A stretch of DNA of 64,000 nucleotides from contig NC_088310.1 of assembly GCF_910592395.1 (NCBI RefSeq), positions 15,259,501 to 15,323,500 of the forward strand, read 5' to 3'. Below are positions 33,101-44,143 of the stretch, piece by piece. The notes under the pieces are model-generated. The model saw only the letters and a list, made by a program, of their open reading frames with translations. It made no database searches and was not told the DNA's origin. This DNA is from Lineus longissimus. Lineage: Eukaryota; Nemertea; Pilidiophora; Heteronemertea; Lineidae. Position 1 is the first letter of the stretch; each line of letters begins with the position of its first letter. Both the position numbers and the translations under genes were made by a program.

Positions 33101-35170
33101 CATGTGGAGTGTCAACATTGTCCTCGGGACAAGTACTGGGATCAACCTCATATATGGGAAACAACTCTGAATCATCACTTTCAGGTATCTTAATTATGTC
33201 AGTGTCAGCACTGTGAGGGGAAAAGTCCTGACGATCGGTATCGCTGCCCAAAGAGCTACAAGAACTGCTGGATGTCGATGACTTTTTCGACAGATGATAT
33301 CTCTCGTCTCTTGTTGCCTTTAAGCCCCTCCTTTCAATGTCTTTGAGTGCAGTATGGGCACCCTGAAGCTCACCCTGAAGCTCTTTAATACGACTTCGAA
33401 TGTACTCCGCCTCCTCAATTTTTCCACACTTTATCTTTGTGTCAACTTTGTAGTTAAGTATAGAGATATCATCAGTCATACCTTTGATCTGCATTTCCAG
33501 CTCATTCTTCCTCGACTGGCGTTCCATTGATGACAATCTCACTTTCTTATCCTCCTTGGTAACAGGTGAGCAGGCTGACTGGGATTGTGAATAACCCTTC
33601 GCAAAGGAATATGTTGTGCTTAGATTTTTTTTCGCCAGTTCCACCAACTTTCCTTTTGTCTCGAGCAGTTCCGGGTCCTGCAATGCCAAGTCCACACAAA
33701 CATCATTCATCTGCTTGTTGTACTTGGCTCGTCTGCCCGTTTCACTGAATAAACGAGCCTGCTTCTCTATGCGCTGTTTCTTCTTCTCATGCCAATCCCA
33801 AAACTCGTCAAGACTCCGCTTTTTAGTGGAAGATGATGGTGTTGGTTCATCAGAGGACACAGGTGACACATCTTTCTGAAACACAAGTGACGAGTCCATT
33901 GTTTCAACTGAAAATAAAAAGCACAAAGTTTAAGACATGGTGCCCCCTGGTGGACAAAAAGTAGGTCAGATCATGCCAATTGTGGCCTACAATTAAGTAG
34001 AGAGGTTGCTCAGATACACGGCCATACCAAAAGTGAAATGCGTAACTCAAGACATAAAATGCTAGGGCCACAAAAACTTTGACAGGTAGCGCCCTCTAGC
34101 AGCCAGAAATTTGGTTAAATCCTGCACATCAAACAATGCCCAGATCGGAATGACATGTGTAACCATTCTTCAGAAGCTGACAGAGAATAACCATGTTGAC
34201 GGAAGCAGTGGAACACAGACAAACTCTTCTGCAGACTAATTTGAGCAATTATACAAACCTTTCAAAAGATCTCCAGGGCTAACCATATCGAAAGCTTTCT
34301 CGTCAATCTCTGTGTCATCCTCCGTCTTTATAACAATGTACTCTGGTGGCAGTTCAAACTTGTTAGATGCTGTAAAGACAGACACGACAGGTATAAAATA
34401 GCCTCACTGCAAAATTTAAAGAGCTAAAAACAAGCCCTAAAGCAAAAATACATTTAATGTAGCATATTTTCATGCGGAGGGAGGCTATTGTTTTCCCCTT
34501 GAACTGCAGACTTTCACTGGGAGTCTATTGTCATGATTGAACATGATTATTACATGTGCTAAGTTTCCTAATATCTATGGCTACTTCTATGAACCATTGG
34601 CATCATCATCATCTTACCAGCCTTGCAACACAGGCTTCTTTGTTTAAGGAAAACATCAAGGTGGAGGGTTGGTATATGAACTCTTATCAAGACCCTCTGG
34701 CTCTGCAGCGAAAATGAGGCTCTATGATGCATTATCCATTTAACAGAAATCTTGATGGACTGTGACCAAGGTATTTTAGGATGTCTTACCTTGCAGCATC
34801 AAATCGTCATAACCCGTTACTTTAACAGCCACCTTCCTCCCACGATGAAGGACTTTATAGAAGGCCATCCTGAAAATCAAACAATATTATTAGTAATATT
34901 ACTGAACTGTCCCACTCGATACACACACCTCATCAAATATACATCCGTACGTCATGGATGTATGCACAATGCGCGTGCAGGCCTGTAGTGTACATGTACA
35001 GTGTAAGCATGGTAAGGGCAGCCTACAACTCGGCACTGCACTAGCAGCACAGAAGAGATAGGGTCGCAGGGGCTAAAAATCTAGGCCATTATATCGATAA
35101 CCTCAGGGCTTCAGCGAGTCCTTGGTCTCCAAATCTTACAATGATATGATGCAAAGAAACACAAATTACC
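30187..35170 (-). pseudogene. Large transposase-like gene, four exons, recently damaged
   Basis: Exons on minus: a 5' UTR exon ending at 35170 (CAG|GTAATT); 34869-34790 (ATG 34868, MAFYKVLHRGRK); 34369-34259 (PPEYIVIKTEDDTEIDEK); and 33907-30187. All junctions are GT-AG and in phase. The protein of about 1300 residues has a basic coiled N-terminus (EFWDWHEKKKQRIEKQ), an acidic region with a 54-residue tandem duplication, Cys/His-containing middle segments, then a core with IRVDGGGDENPSH (Asp), ATIVTTRFSGGSYLNEVERLNG (Glu) and a Cys-rich tail (CKTCHSTCSGHF). The Asp/Glu layout and tail look like an unassigned DDE transposase family common in invertebrate genomes. Damage: a 10-bp tandem duplication at 32194-32213, TGA at 31646-31648, a frameshift near 31130, TAG at 30406-30408. 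Confidence 0.7.
32863..33200 (-). repeat. 162-bp in-frame tandem duplication in the transposase-like gene
   Basis: The segment encoding DIIKIPESDDSELFPIYEV through EAEAEGVAEV is present twice, 162 bp (54 codons) apart (AGGTATCTTAATTATGTCA at 33021 and 33183). Near-identical, hence recent. Confidence 0.9.
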
Positions 35171-35289
35171 TGCAAAGTATGCCCGAAAGTATGCGAGAAC
35201 ACACGACACACGCGTTCACTACAACATCATGAAAAGCGTGACAGCGTCGAAAAATTGCGTACCACGCATGCGCAAGGGGGAATCCCCAA

Positions 35290-35490
35290 TCCGGCAAGAT
35301 TACGACGATGACCCCGCCGGGTCTTCGCCAAGATTACGGCAAACAAAACACGGCTGATCCAATCTTGTCGTTAAGCTTTCGGCGCAATATCACAACGACC
35401 TCACACTTCATCGCCAAGAATACGACAATTCCAGGAAGAAAATACCTCAAGATTCGGCAGAGAAACGGCGCCGAATCTTGTCGACCCTTA
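35290..35490. repeat. Right subterminal motif cluster of the 10.5-kb unit
   Basis: Six or more variants of a CAAGATT(A/C)(C/G)G word in both orientations: GGCAAGATTACGACG (35293), GCCAAGATTACGGC (35328), CCAATCTTGTCG (35359), GCCAAGAATACGAC (35413), CTCAAGATTCGGC (35447), CGAATCTTGTCG (35472). Clusters of this type commonly bind the transposase. Confidence 0.6.
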
Positions 35491-35536
35491 AGGAGGGGGG
35501 GGGGGGTACAAGATACGCATTGATAATTGCATAAGT
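35479..35536 (-). repeat. Right terminal inverted repeat of the 10.5-kb unit
   Basis: Inverse of 25019-25076; contains a 12-base G run on plus. Confidence 0.7.
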
Positions 35537-36480
35537 GCTCCTCCCCTTCATCCAAATGGGAATCCAGAACATTAGTCTACGACTATCCTGCTTGCCCTGC
35601 TGTGACCCACCAACAACTTGAACTTCAATGGGCTCGTTCTTGCCCTGGAGGCCAAAACCTCTTGCAAAATCCCTCCGGATAATGTTGGTCGTTGACCCTG
35701 AATCAACCAAGACTTTCTTCTGCCTGATCCTACCATTCTCAGCCCTAAACAACACCCTAACTACAGGCAGAATACCATTTTTGTCAAAAGCCGCTGTGGC
35801 AGAACCTGAAAAAGGAGTAGACTAGACAATCGGAGGTGGAGAGTCAACATCCAGCTTTCCCACATTTCCTCTTCGACCTGCAGTCTTTAGATCGATGACC
35901 CCTGACTAGACATGAAAAACACAGATTATGTTTCTTGACAAGATTGTGACGTTCTGAGACTGAATCACTGACAAATGTGGGGCACTCAGGCAGCTTGTGT
36001 GGCTCAGAGCAGATGTAACACTTGACAGCCTGACAGCCTGCGCCGCAAAGGAGCGACTACCGGTACCTTGCTTTTCATACTTACTACCAGCACCACCCTT
36101 GTCAGTGGAGCAGAGATCCCCAAAGTCTGGGTCGCACTTCGCCCTGACTTTCTTGGGTAGGAAATCGGACAGATCGGTTATTAATGGCGCGCGTATAGGG
36201 TCACGCTCGCGAATGTGGGCGGCTGTCCTGCCACTTGTCAATGAGATAATCAGGGAGACGCTGGATGATGCGGCGTAGAGTTGCAACGGCGTTCACATCA
36301 GCGAAGTACTGGAGGCGCTGCAGACCTGCAATAACAATAATAACATCAATGGAGAAATCACGAAGTGCATCTCTAGAATTATCAATCATTTTACCCTTTG
36401 CAATTCTATCAATAAACGGACGAGCAACTACACTGCGGGCCCTAAATTGGTCCTTAAGTTGTTAGTTAGTTGTCCGATTA
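35530..36480 (-). pseudogene. BEL-B gag (C-terminal) and aspartic protease
   Basis: From about 36480: a gag segment with FRARSVVARPFIDRIAKG and DVNAVATLRRIIQRLPDYL, then RERDPIRAPLITDLSDFLPKK. After frame changes there is a Cys-rich part (about 36010-35900) that resembles BEL zinc knuckles. 35755-35530 is the protease with VLVDSGSTTNIIRR (active-site DSG) and FWIPIWMKGRSTYA, where the 10.5-kb unit begins. The rest of the protease domain is at 25035. Gag is truncated 5' against the LTR remnant. Confidence 0.75.
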
Positions 36481-36639
36481 AAAATCCCTCATTACTTCTC
36501 CGCTGAAGTAAATTTCCGAAAATAAACATGACGTTGCATCAGGATAACATATCACCTGCAAACGTGCAAAATTTCGAGACGAAACACGACCCCCAAATGG
36601 CACTTTAGCGAGCTGCCTTATAGTATTATGATATAGATT

Positions 36640-36875
36640 TTGCTTTTACCTGAATCTTGAAAACTCCCGATTCAAACCATAAAGGGTTACAGAAACCCCA
36701 CAAAAAGAGGGACAAAGTCCGCGAAGACCTTCCCTGACAAATCGAAATGGCTGAAGCGAATGTGACGTCATTGCAACTCACGGACGCGGGGTTGTCTCAG
36801 CGCGCGCGCGAGGGAACATGTCAAAGTTGACGATAGGCAAATAACGCTGGGAAAATAGGCGCAATATTCAAAACA
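36640..36875 (-). repeat. Partial 5' LTR of BEL-B
   Basis: About 90% like 21045-21280 by eye, sharing the ACCTGAATCTTG splice-donor-like stretch (CAGGT on minus) and the AATATTCAAAACA terminus. Sequence 36481-36639 does not match the other LTR. Confidence 0.7.
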
Positions 36876-36880
36876 CTCTT

Positions 36881-38973
36881 TGACGGTACCACGTTCGTTT
36901 ATGGCTCTCTAAGTAGGTCATCTAGCCGACACGCAGTACGCCTAGCCCAAATTATCCGCGCGCCACCCAAAGCAACCACCGTTTGGCCTGGTGAATTCGT
37001 GGAAGTTGACATTCCAGAAATTAGTCCTAAATATTCTGAATACGCACTTCAACCTCACGGACAGGCAACTTGATTTGCAAGGGGAGATTTGGCCATCTCC
37101 TCGCATCATAACTAGCGTCGCCGGAAAGATTCGCATTCCAAACCTAACCGCAGAACCACGAGTGGTCAAGCGTAACGGACACTTTTGTCAAATCTGCCCC
37201 GTATTTGTCCCTGAAGTCGACCCAAAACATAACAATTCCGAGACTAACCAACCACGACCTGTACAAACTGAAAAAAACCCGCTAATGTACAGCTTGACCC
37301 AGACAACATACTGCCCTCAGACATCAGGTCAAAATTTCGCGCCGCCCTGAGCGAGTATGACGATGTTTCCAACCCCATGTTCACTGGCTATAACGGCACC
37401 TCTGGTCCACTCGAAGCCAAGGTAAACATGGGTCCTGTCCAACTTCCTCAGCGGAAAGGCAGACTTCCTCAGATTCCCGCGATAGGCTGTCCAAACTCCA
37501 AAATAAATTCGACGAACTGGAAAACTAGGGGGTATTTAAACGATCAGAGGACATTGGCGTTTCTGTGGAATACTTGAACCCATCCTTCCTTTTGAAGAAA
37601 TCTAACGGCAACTTTCGCTTAGTCACCGCATTTGCTGATGTTTGATGCTATAGCAAACCCCAACCCTCCCTCATGCCAGACATTGACACCATACTTCGAC
37701 AGATCGCCCAATGGAAGTATACCATAACCACTGACCTGACCAGCACTTTCTATCAGATATCACTATCGAAAGAACCCATGAAGTACTGCGGAGTCGCTAC
37801 TCATTTCCGTGGTGTAAGCGTCTACAGCAGATCACCTATGGGCATGCCAGGGTCAGAAACAGCCCTGGCAGAGGTAATGTGCCGCGTTGTCGGACAGCTA
37901 CTCAAGGAAGGAGTCGTCGCAAAGATTGCTGACGATTTGTATATCGGGGGCCTGAAGAATTACTACATAATTTCAGAAGGTTCCTCCAGGTTTTTCACAT
38001 CAACCACTTAGCACTCTCCGCTCCCAAGACTAAGATTGCCCCAAAAAGCACGACAATCCTAGGTTGGATCTGGTGCCTAGGTACACTTCAAGCCAGTTCT
38101 CATCGTGTAGCCACGCTCGCCTCCTGTAGCTTACCCGAAAATTTCAAGAATCTTCGATCATTCATAAGTGCATACAAGGTCCTAGCACGGGTTATCCCAA
38201 ACTGCTCCTCCATACCCTCTAAGTTAGACTCAGCCACAGCTGGTGCTCAATCTAAAGACCCTATCCAGTGGACAGACATCATTAGCGACGCTTTCCATGC
38301 AGCACAGAAAGCGTTAACGACCAACAAAACCATCATGTTACCACGAACTGAAGATGAACTCTGGATTGTGACTGATGGAGCATTCCGCCATCGCTGCTGC
38401 TATCAAGCACTTCAGTCCCTAAATCACCCAGTCAAAGCATAAGACTTGTATCCTCACTGATAGTAAGCCTTGTGCCCAAGCGCTCGAAAAGTTATGCAGA
38501 GGAGAATTCTCAGCCCGTCCAAGGGTATCCACCGCCAGCAGGTATTAGGTCACCATACGTCACGTATCGGGCTCGTCCATCCTTCAGTCAGACTTCGCCA
38601 GCTGCAACGCTGCTAAATGCGAAGACAGACTTGTCAAATATGCGCTTTCATCAACAAAACTGAAGAGTCAGTCGTTCGACAAATTAACATAGAGGACATC
38701 ATCTCAGGACGCTCAAAGCTTCCTTTCACTACCAGATCCTCCTGGCTATCCATCCAGTCTGAGTGTCTAGAGCACAGACGAACCCATGCTCACTTAAAGC
38801 AAGGCACGAGACCGTCCAAGAAGTTGACAAATGTCAAAGACGTCTAACGCTATCGCAACAGTGTCACCATAGCTAACGACGGACTACTAGTCGTTCCACA
38901 ACACGAACCACTTGCCCAAGCACGTGAACGAGTCGTGGTACCTAGACAAATACTTGATGCAAACAAATAAAGA
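36881..38973 (+). pseudogene. Gypsy-2, piece 2: RT and RNase H region
   Basis: Begins with DGTTFVYGSLSRSSSRHAV, continuing the protease frame cut at 20572. RT motifs: [21 protein letters not shown] (about 37570-37640), [34 protein letters not shown] and [10 protein letters not shown] (catalytic xADD at 37925-37940). The connection/RNase H part (TILGWIW, VLARVIPNCSSI, LWIVTDGAFRH) follows to about 38420, then degraded coding with [17 protein letters not shown] near 38630 and ERVVVPRQILDAN ending at 38970, where BEL-C begins. Many stops and frameshifts. This is a Gypsy/Metaviridae-type pol of a lineage I know from invertebrate genomes by sequence style only. Confidence 0.8.
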
Positions 38974-39082
38974 TGTCGTACGGCATATTATCATCCTTTA
39001 AAATTGAGGTAGTTGTTGTTTTAGCAGCGACAACAACCGACCAACTAAAAAGCACCTACTAGTGACCAAATGCGTCCGAACA

Positions 39083-39529
39083 TCCTCCCCCCCTTGGGGT
39101 TTCCCTGACAAAGCTCAACCTTACAAAAACACATCTTGATCTCCAGGCTAACTGAATGATTTAAAAGTACCCCTTTTAGCACTTAAAACTGTCCACACAC
39201 TTATTTTGAAAGTCCAACTATAACAGTATAACTATTGAAAAACAATTCACAGTTCTCCTCTGAGAATGAATAACTAGTAGATACAAGTCCTTGATTGCAG
39301 TGGAAGACTAATTACTCTCTTTAAAGGCAAACTCCCTTATAAAGTTGTCCTCAATCCTACACTATTGCAGTACACTGGATGTGTAGCAAATCTCAATGAA
39401 AAATATCATGAAATAACTGTATCATGTTTAGTTCCATGACAACACAAACATGTGAATTAGTGTCCTAGTCCTGATGTTGACCCTCGGCATTAACCCATTC
39501 AACCCTACTACAAGTGTCCTTCACTTCCA
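39083..39529. other. 3' untranslated part of BEL-C
   Basis: C-rich tract (PPT on minus) at 39084-39092 next to the LTR; the remainder holds no ORF or motif I can support. Confidence 0.5.
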
Positions 39530-41808
39530 CTATTCACATGATTTAAATGTCCTATAAAATGTCTCTAATCCGACTCCTCCTCGCTGTAGTGCTCCAAAGG
39601 ACAGAGTTTCACGAGGTTGTTTTATCGCCTTCTCTCCAACTTTGACTTGAGCAACCCTGACAACTCCGTCATTACCCGGATGGGTCTCAATCACTCGTCC
39701 CAAGGGCCATTTTCCACTTGGCATATTCTCTGACATGACCAATACGACGTCTCCTACTCGACAGTTCGGCTGACTCTTCCTCCATTTCTTTCTGGCGCTC
39801 AGCCCTGGCAACCACTCCTGAATCCATCGATTCCAAAAGGGACGGACTAGCTCCTGCACTCTGCGCCAACGTCTCCTTGGGTTGAAATCAGTGGTTTCAA
39901 CCGTCTCTGGTGCAAATTTTCCTCCGGGGCTTCCATGCAGGAAATGATTTGGAGTTAAAGGTCCAATGTCTGCTGGATTCATTGACTGGTACGTAAGCAG
40001 ACGGAATCGATCCTTCAGCACCAACCATAGCACTCAGAAGCTCCTCGTCATTAATGTCTGCAGATCCCAAGATTGAGTAGATAGCGCGTTTTGCAGCCTT
40101 GACCATGATCTTGTGAACTCCACTGAAGTGTGGAGCAACAGACGGTTGAAAATGCCAGCGCACTCCATAACTCAAGGTGGCGTCTCTGATTTTGTCCTGA
40201 TCTAGATTTTCCAATGCAGCCAATGCTCCTAGTTCATTGTCTGCCCCAATGAAATTACTCCCGTTGTCAGAGTAACCGTCATCTGACAATCCGCGTCTCG
40301 ATGCAAATCGAAAGAAGGCATTTAGGAAACTATCAGTGTCCATGCTAAAAGGCTATCTCCAAATGAACTGCTCGTGTTGCCAAGCATGTGAATAGACACA
40401 GATATCGTTTCTGCCGTACGCGTCCTCGACCTTGCTTAGTACTAAATGGTCCTCCAAAGTCCACTGAGCATTCGTTGAAGGCCCGCATCGACTTCCTGCT
40501 CCTAAATTCCGGTAGTGGCGCCATCAGTTGGTTATAGGGTAAAGCTCTCCTTAACCTACACTGAGGAGCCTTGCACTCTCGTTCCCGTTCTCGGATTACT
40601 TCTCTGGCCGAAATCATCAAGTATTTTGATGACAACTGGGCTAGAACTTGGTTAGTCCCACCATGATGGTTCTCTTCGTGGCAGTCCTTGACTATCAACT
40701 TAGTCACATGACATCTAGGCAGGATCACAGGATATTTCATCTCCCAGGGTATCGATTCGGCATAACTCAAACGACTATTTGACCTCAGTACTCCGTCGCT
40801 ATCCAAGATAGGCCTCAAAGGTAGCAGCTTGAGCCAGCTGGCGAAATAGGACTGACGATAGTTCATTCTGTAGTTTGGGTCCTTGGTGCACTAGGTCGTT
40901 CAGTGCAACTCCTTCGGTCTTAGCTAAGGCATCGAAAACTAAGCGTGTCTTATTTGTTGACTTATCAGGCCTAAGTACGGGGAAGTGTGGCAGGTACCAC
41001 CCCTTTTTAGCCTGGTCTTCTTCTGGCACCTTTCTGATGTATCCTTTCTGCTGATAACTCTCTATATTATGTTGCTGTACGCTTCCTTGACACCAGGATC
41101 CTTCTTCAGTCTTTTTTTCAGTATTTTCTAGCCTACTGAGCGCTATCTTGTAGCTATCAGGTATATCATCCTTACACGTCTTCTCCTTCCAAGGTAAGCC
41201 CACCTTGTAGCGTTCACCATCATAACTCAACGTCTCGGTTACTGTCTTCATCGCCTCCTTGTCTTCAAGCTTCACTGCAAGAGTGTCTGGTGAATCATCG
41301 ATGTCCCAATAGCGACGTACCAACTGGTTCAGGCTAGTGTCATCATCTCTCGTCAAAAAGGTGAAATTCGTACTGGTTGTATCAGTCTCACCATCAGGGT
41401 TTCCTATGCACATCCACCCTAACGGGGTAAGCCTTGCCACCGGCTCGCCAGGTTTCCCTCGGATGTCTGTGATCGAGTACAAAAGGTCCGACTGATCGAC
41501 TCCTATCAGTATGTCCACCATCGGCCTTGCGCTGGAACCGGCACGAGGGAACTCAATATTTTCCAAATGTAGGTTCTAGTGCTGGCGTCATCAAGCAAAG
41601 CATTCACTTTAATCCTCTTTGTACCACTGGACAGGTACACTGGCACTGTTCTCAACGCCACAAACTTAGGTACGTTCGTGCTCATCATGGTAGACACATG
41701 GTTCCTCGACTCGACCTTGATCTCGGTCTCCTTCTTCTCAGCTGGGGCTTGGTGTTGCTTTCCATCATGTAGCAAGCGGTGGTGTGAATTGGCAGTTTTC
41801 AATCCCAC
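39530..41808 (-). pseudogene. BEL-C protease, RT fingers and integrase; RT core and RNase H deleted
   Basis: 41808-41506: aspartic protease with VNALLDDASTRTY (Pao-type DDAST active site). 41566-40850: linker and RT N-terminal fingers (HFPVLRPDKSTNKTRLVFDA, GPKLQNELSSVLF). At about 40865 the sequence passes directly into the segment preceding the integrase, so RT palm (YxDD), thumb and RNase H are absent. 40866-40345: integrase zinc finger (HEENHHGGTNQ, CKAPQCRLRR) and start of the core. 40343-39897: SDNGSNFIGAD (Asp) and HFSGVHKIMVKAAKRA, where the catalytic Glu is replaced by Lys-type residues. 40033-39530: C-terminal domain. Confidence 0.85.
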
Positions 41809-43873
41809 ACGTCCTGCTTCTACTACATTTGCTCCCCTGATGGTTGTAACCTAGACACCGAAAACAAGCTTGATGTTTCCTAGCAGTGTCCCTTCGATCA
41901 TCAACTGTTGACTTCTTGAACTCTTCACAAGCCCATAGTCCGTGCGGCTTGTGACAGACTTTACAGCTTAAGACTGCCTTCTTTCCTGGATTCTCAGACT
42001 GCTGAGTGATGAATGTCCTCACCGACGCTACTGAAGGCTTATCTTTCTTGGTGTACTTGGCTGTGGTACCAGACGTAGCACCACTGCCTTGGTTCTCCTT
42101 CAATATACCTGAAATTGTCTCTGCTGCCATGATCAAATATTCGGCTTCTCGATTGATGAAATCATGGAGATTTGTGACATTCTCGGACAGGTGGTTGTCG
42201 AAGATCCACTGTCTATACTTTGCTAACAACTTTCTCGATAGTTTTCTTTGGACAGCTATGTACAAGGTCCCATTACCAAGTTCAGTATCCGGGATGGCAT
42301 CCTTCAAATGCACAATCACAACATCCAAAGGTTCAGCAAGTTTCTCAATGTCCTTCTTGTTACCATCTCTGATTTGTTTGAAACTGTCAAGTTCCTCCAT
42401 ACGAAGCATGAGTCCTCGCCTGACACCTCCATATTTACGTTCAAGTCTCTGTTTCGCCATATCATATGCTGCAGCAGAGTATCCCAGACTCTCAATGACT
42501 GACAGTGCTTCACCACCAAGACACTCTCGAAGTCGTAAAAGTTTGTACTCTGGCGTGGCCACTGCACGGTCAACACACGAATAGAAAGCCGCTTTCCATC
42601 CTTCATATCCCTTCTTGTTCCCGGTAAACTTAGGGATTGCTACTCTCCTCAGACTGCTGCTGACGTCCCTATCCAACTTGTTGCGAGTGTGAACTTGCCC
42701 CCTGGTCTCTGATTCCTGACTTGTAGATCGATTGAGTGCAACGTTACTGTGTTCCAGTTGTGAAACGTTTCCTACTGTCCTTAAAGACAGATCAGGTTGT
42801 GTCACAAAAGCCGGTGACCTCGAAGACGGGTCTGGTTGTGACACGAAAGCTGAGGTCCTCGAAGACGGATCTGGTTGCTACACGAAAGACGGGTTAGGTT
42901 GCGACACGAAAGCTGAGGTCCTCAAAGATGGTTCCGGTTGTGACACCCTAGCTGAGGTCCACGAAGACGGTTCTGGTTGTGACACCCTAGCTGATGTCTT
43001 CAGAGACGGTTCTGGTTGTGACACTATAGCTGATGTCTTCGGAGTTGGTTCTGGTTCAGGTGATGGAACCCTGTTCTCAAGTCCCATGTCTAGCACTGTG
43101 TTCTCGTGGTCCTGATGCAGTGATGTTTGTCGAGTTGACTTGGGGTTGAACACCGATGCCAAGGCTGATAGGATTGGTTGATCTGACCAACTTGGGGGGG
43201 GGTGGCTGGTGTTGAGTGTTTGACTCCACTCAACGACGGTCCTGGTTCTGTGGAGGGTCTTGGACACGGCGACTATGCTTTACGACTAATGTCTCTGCCT
43301 CGGAAAATTCACTCTCCATCTTTTCCATCTCCTCACATACTTTGTCAAAATCATCCAATGATCCCATCATCATCAGTTCACTAGACAACTCGGACATGAC
43401 ATCCATTGCCTTCTGTTGGCTCAGATCGAGAACCTTCGCAGCGTGATTTATTTTATCCGCCATGTCGTCCTCATCACGGCTACCATGGGATTCGTCAATA
43501 GCTCTGCTTGCCAGATGAATCAGTTCTACAAGCTTCCTTCTTGACCTCGTGAAACTGGACTTCACCTTGGCCTTTTCAGCCCTAAGGCTACGAACATGCA
43601 TCATGCTACGTCAATGGCAATGCCAAACATGCTATCATAAGACTTATCGGGTCCTTTATCAGCAGCATCACCCTCTGCACGATCCCATCCTGACGGGTAT
43701 TCGTAATCCTGCAGGTCCTCTGCATTCCCGAGCGTACTCCCGGTGTTCGGCTCCTCCTGTACATCGTTCTGTACATCATGTACATCGTCTTGTACATTAC
43801 ATGCACTAGGCACGTGCACAGGTTGCTCGCCGGCGGATTTTATGCCGTCCTTCAGGGCATCGTTTTCGGACAT
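41765..43873 (-). pseudogene. BEL-C gag
   Basis: ATG 43873 (MSENDALKDG), acidic, frame ends 43601. 43604-43230 carries the coiled-coil-like MMHVRSLRAEKAKVKSSFTR segment. 43267-42878 and 42844-41765 hold a repeat tract (Ser/Gln/Pro/Glu units, 42-bp period) and then the capsid-like DUF1759 region (AIPKFTGNKKGYEGWKAAFY, LLRLRECLGGEAL). The end has Cys-His knuckles (CKVCHKPHGLWAC, CFRCLGYNHQGSKC). The frames belong to one gag broken by small shifts. Confidence 0.85.
42775..43060. repeat. 39-42-bp tandem repeat in BEL-C gag
   Basis: About seven degenerate units built on GGTTCTGGTTGTGACAC and CTAGCTGATGTC. On minus they code EPS-type repeats (VSQPEPSLRTSA). Confidence 0.85.
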
Positions 43874-43925
43874 TTCTAATGCTTACAGTTCTTAATTATT
43901 GTTCAAACTACGCTCTTGATACCAA

Positions 43926-44143
43926 TGTTTCGACGTAATCGGATATAACTCGGCAATCTGTAGATTATATCATTCAATAAACTCAATATTTATTCATTAC
44001 AAAAACTTTCGTCCTCATCATTTCGTGCCCATTTCCATCCACGCCGTGACGTTCCATCCACGCCGTGAGGTAATTGTTGTTTTAGCAGCGACAACAACCG
44101 ACCAACTAAAAAGCGCCTACTAGCGACCAAATGCGTCCGAACA
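43926..44143 (-). repeat. 5' LTR of BEL-C
   Basis: TGTTTCGACG at 43926 to GTCCGAACA at 44143. On minus, the sequence just after the LTR end reads TTGGTATCAAGAGCG, a plausible primer-binding site. Contains a duplicated TTCCATCCACGCCGTGA. Confidence 0.75.

Larger units (their letters stand above)
25019..35536. mobile_element. 10.5-kb inverted-end unit with two spliced genes (protease and transposase-like)
   Basis: Ends are inverted repeats of about 57 bp: 25019-25076 on plus and 35536-35479 on minus both read ACTxATGCAAxTATCAATG, then CGTATCTTGTA, a run of 11-12 C, TCCTxAAGGG and TCGACA. The unit splits BEL-B within its protease domain. It contains a plus-strand Ulp1-like gene and a minus-strand transposase-like gene, tail to tail. 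Subterminal short repeats lie at both ends. I could not settle a target duplication, partly because the outer bases of the ends are themselves near-palindromic. Confidence 0.55.
20573..36875 (-). mobile_element. BEL-B: BEL/Pao element split by a 10.5-kb insertion
   Basis: 3' LTR 20573-21280, pol 21446-25035, then (after the 25019-35536 unit) protease and gag 35530-36480 and a partial 5' LTR ending at 36875. The LTR ends match over about 230 bp (21050-21280 versus 36640-36875). It interrupts Gypsy-2: the protease frame stops at 20572 and the next Gypsy-2 frame (DGTTFVYGS) begins just after 36875. The flanks CTCGG and CTCTT are an imperfect 5-bp duplication. The single-element interpretation rests on order, orientation and complementary gene content. 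Confidence 0.65.
38974..44143 (-). mobile_element. BEL-C: Pao-type BEL element, internally deleted
   Basis: Right (5') LTR 43926-44143, left (3') LTR remnant 38974-39082, sharing a stretch of about 95 bp that ends CCAAATGCGTCCGAACA. Minus-strand genes: gag (43873-41765), protease, RT start, integrase (to 39530). It splits Gypsy-2: VPRQILDAN stops at 38970 and the integrase finger (HLCHPSKYQMRQVV) resumes at 44145. No clear target duplication, because the left LTR is truncated. Confidence 0.8.

Noticed and set aside
25019-35536. The inverted ends as a simple inversion breakpoint inside BEL-B
   Set aside because: BEL-B genes on both sides keep the same strand and order, which an inversion of the whole interval would not disturb but does not explain either; gene content within favours an insertion. 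Not fully excluded.
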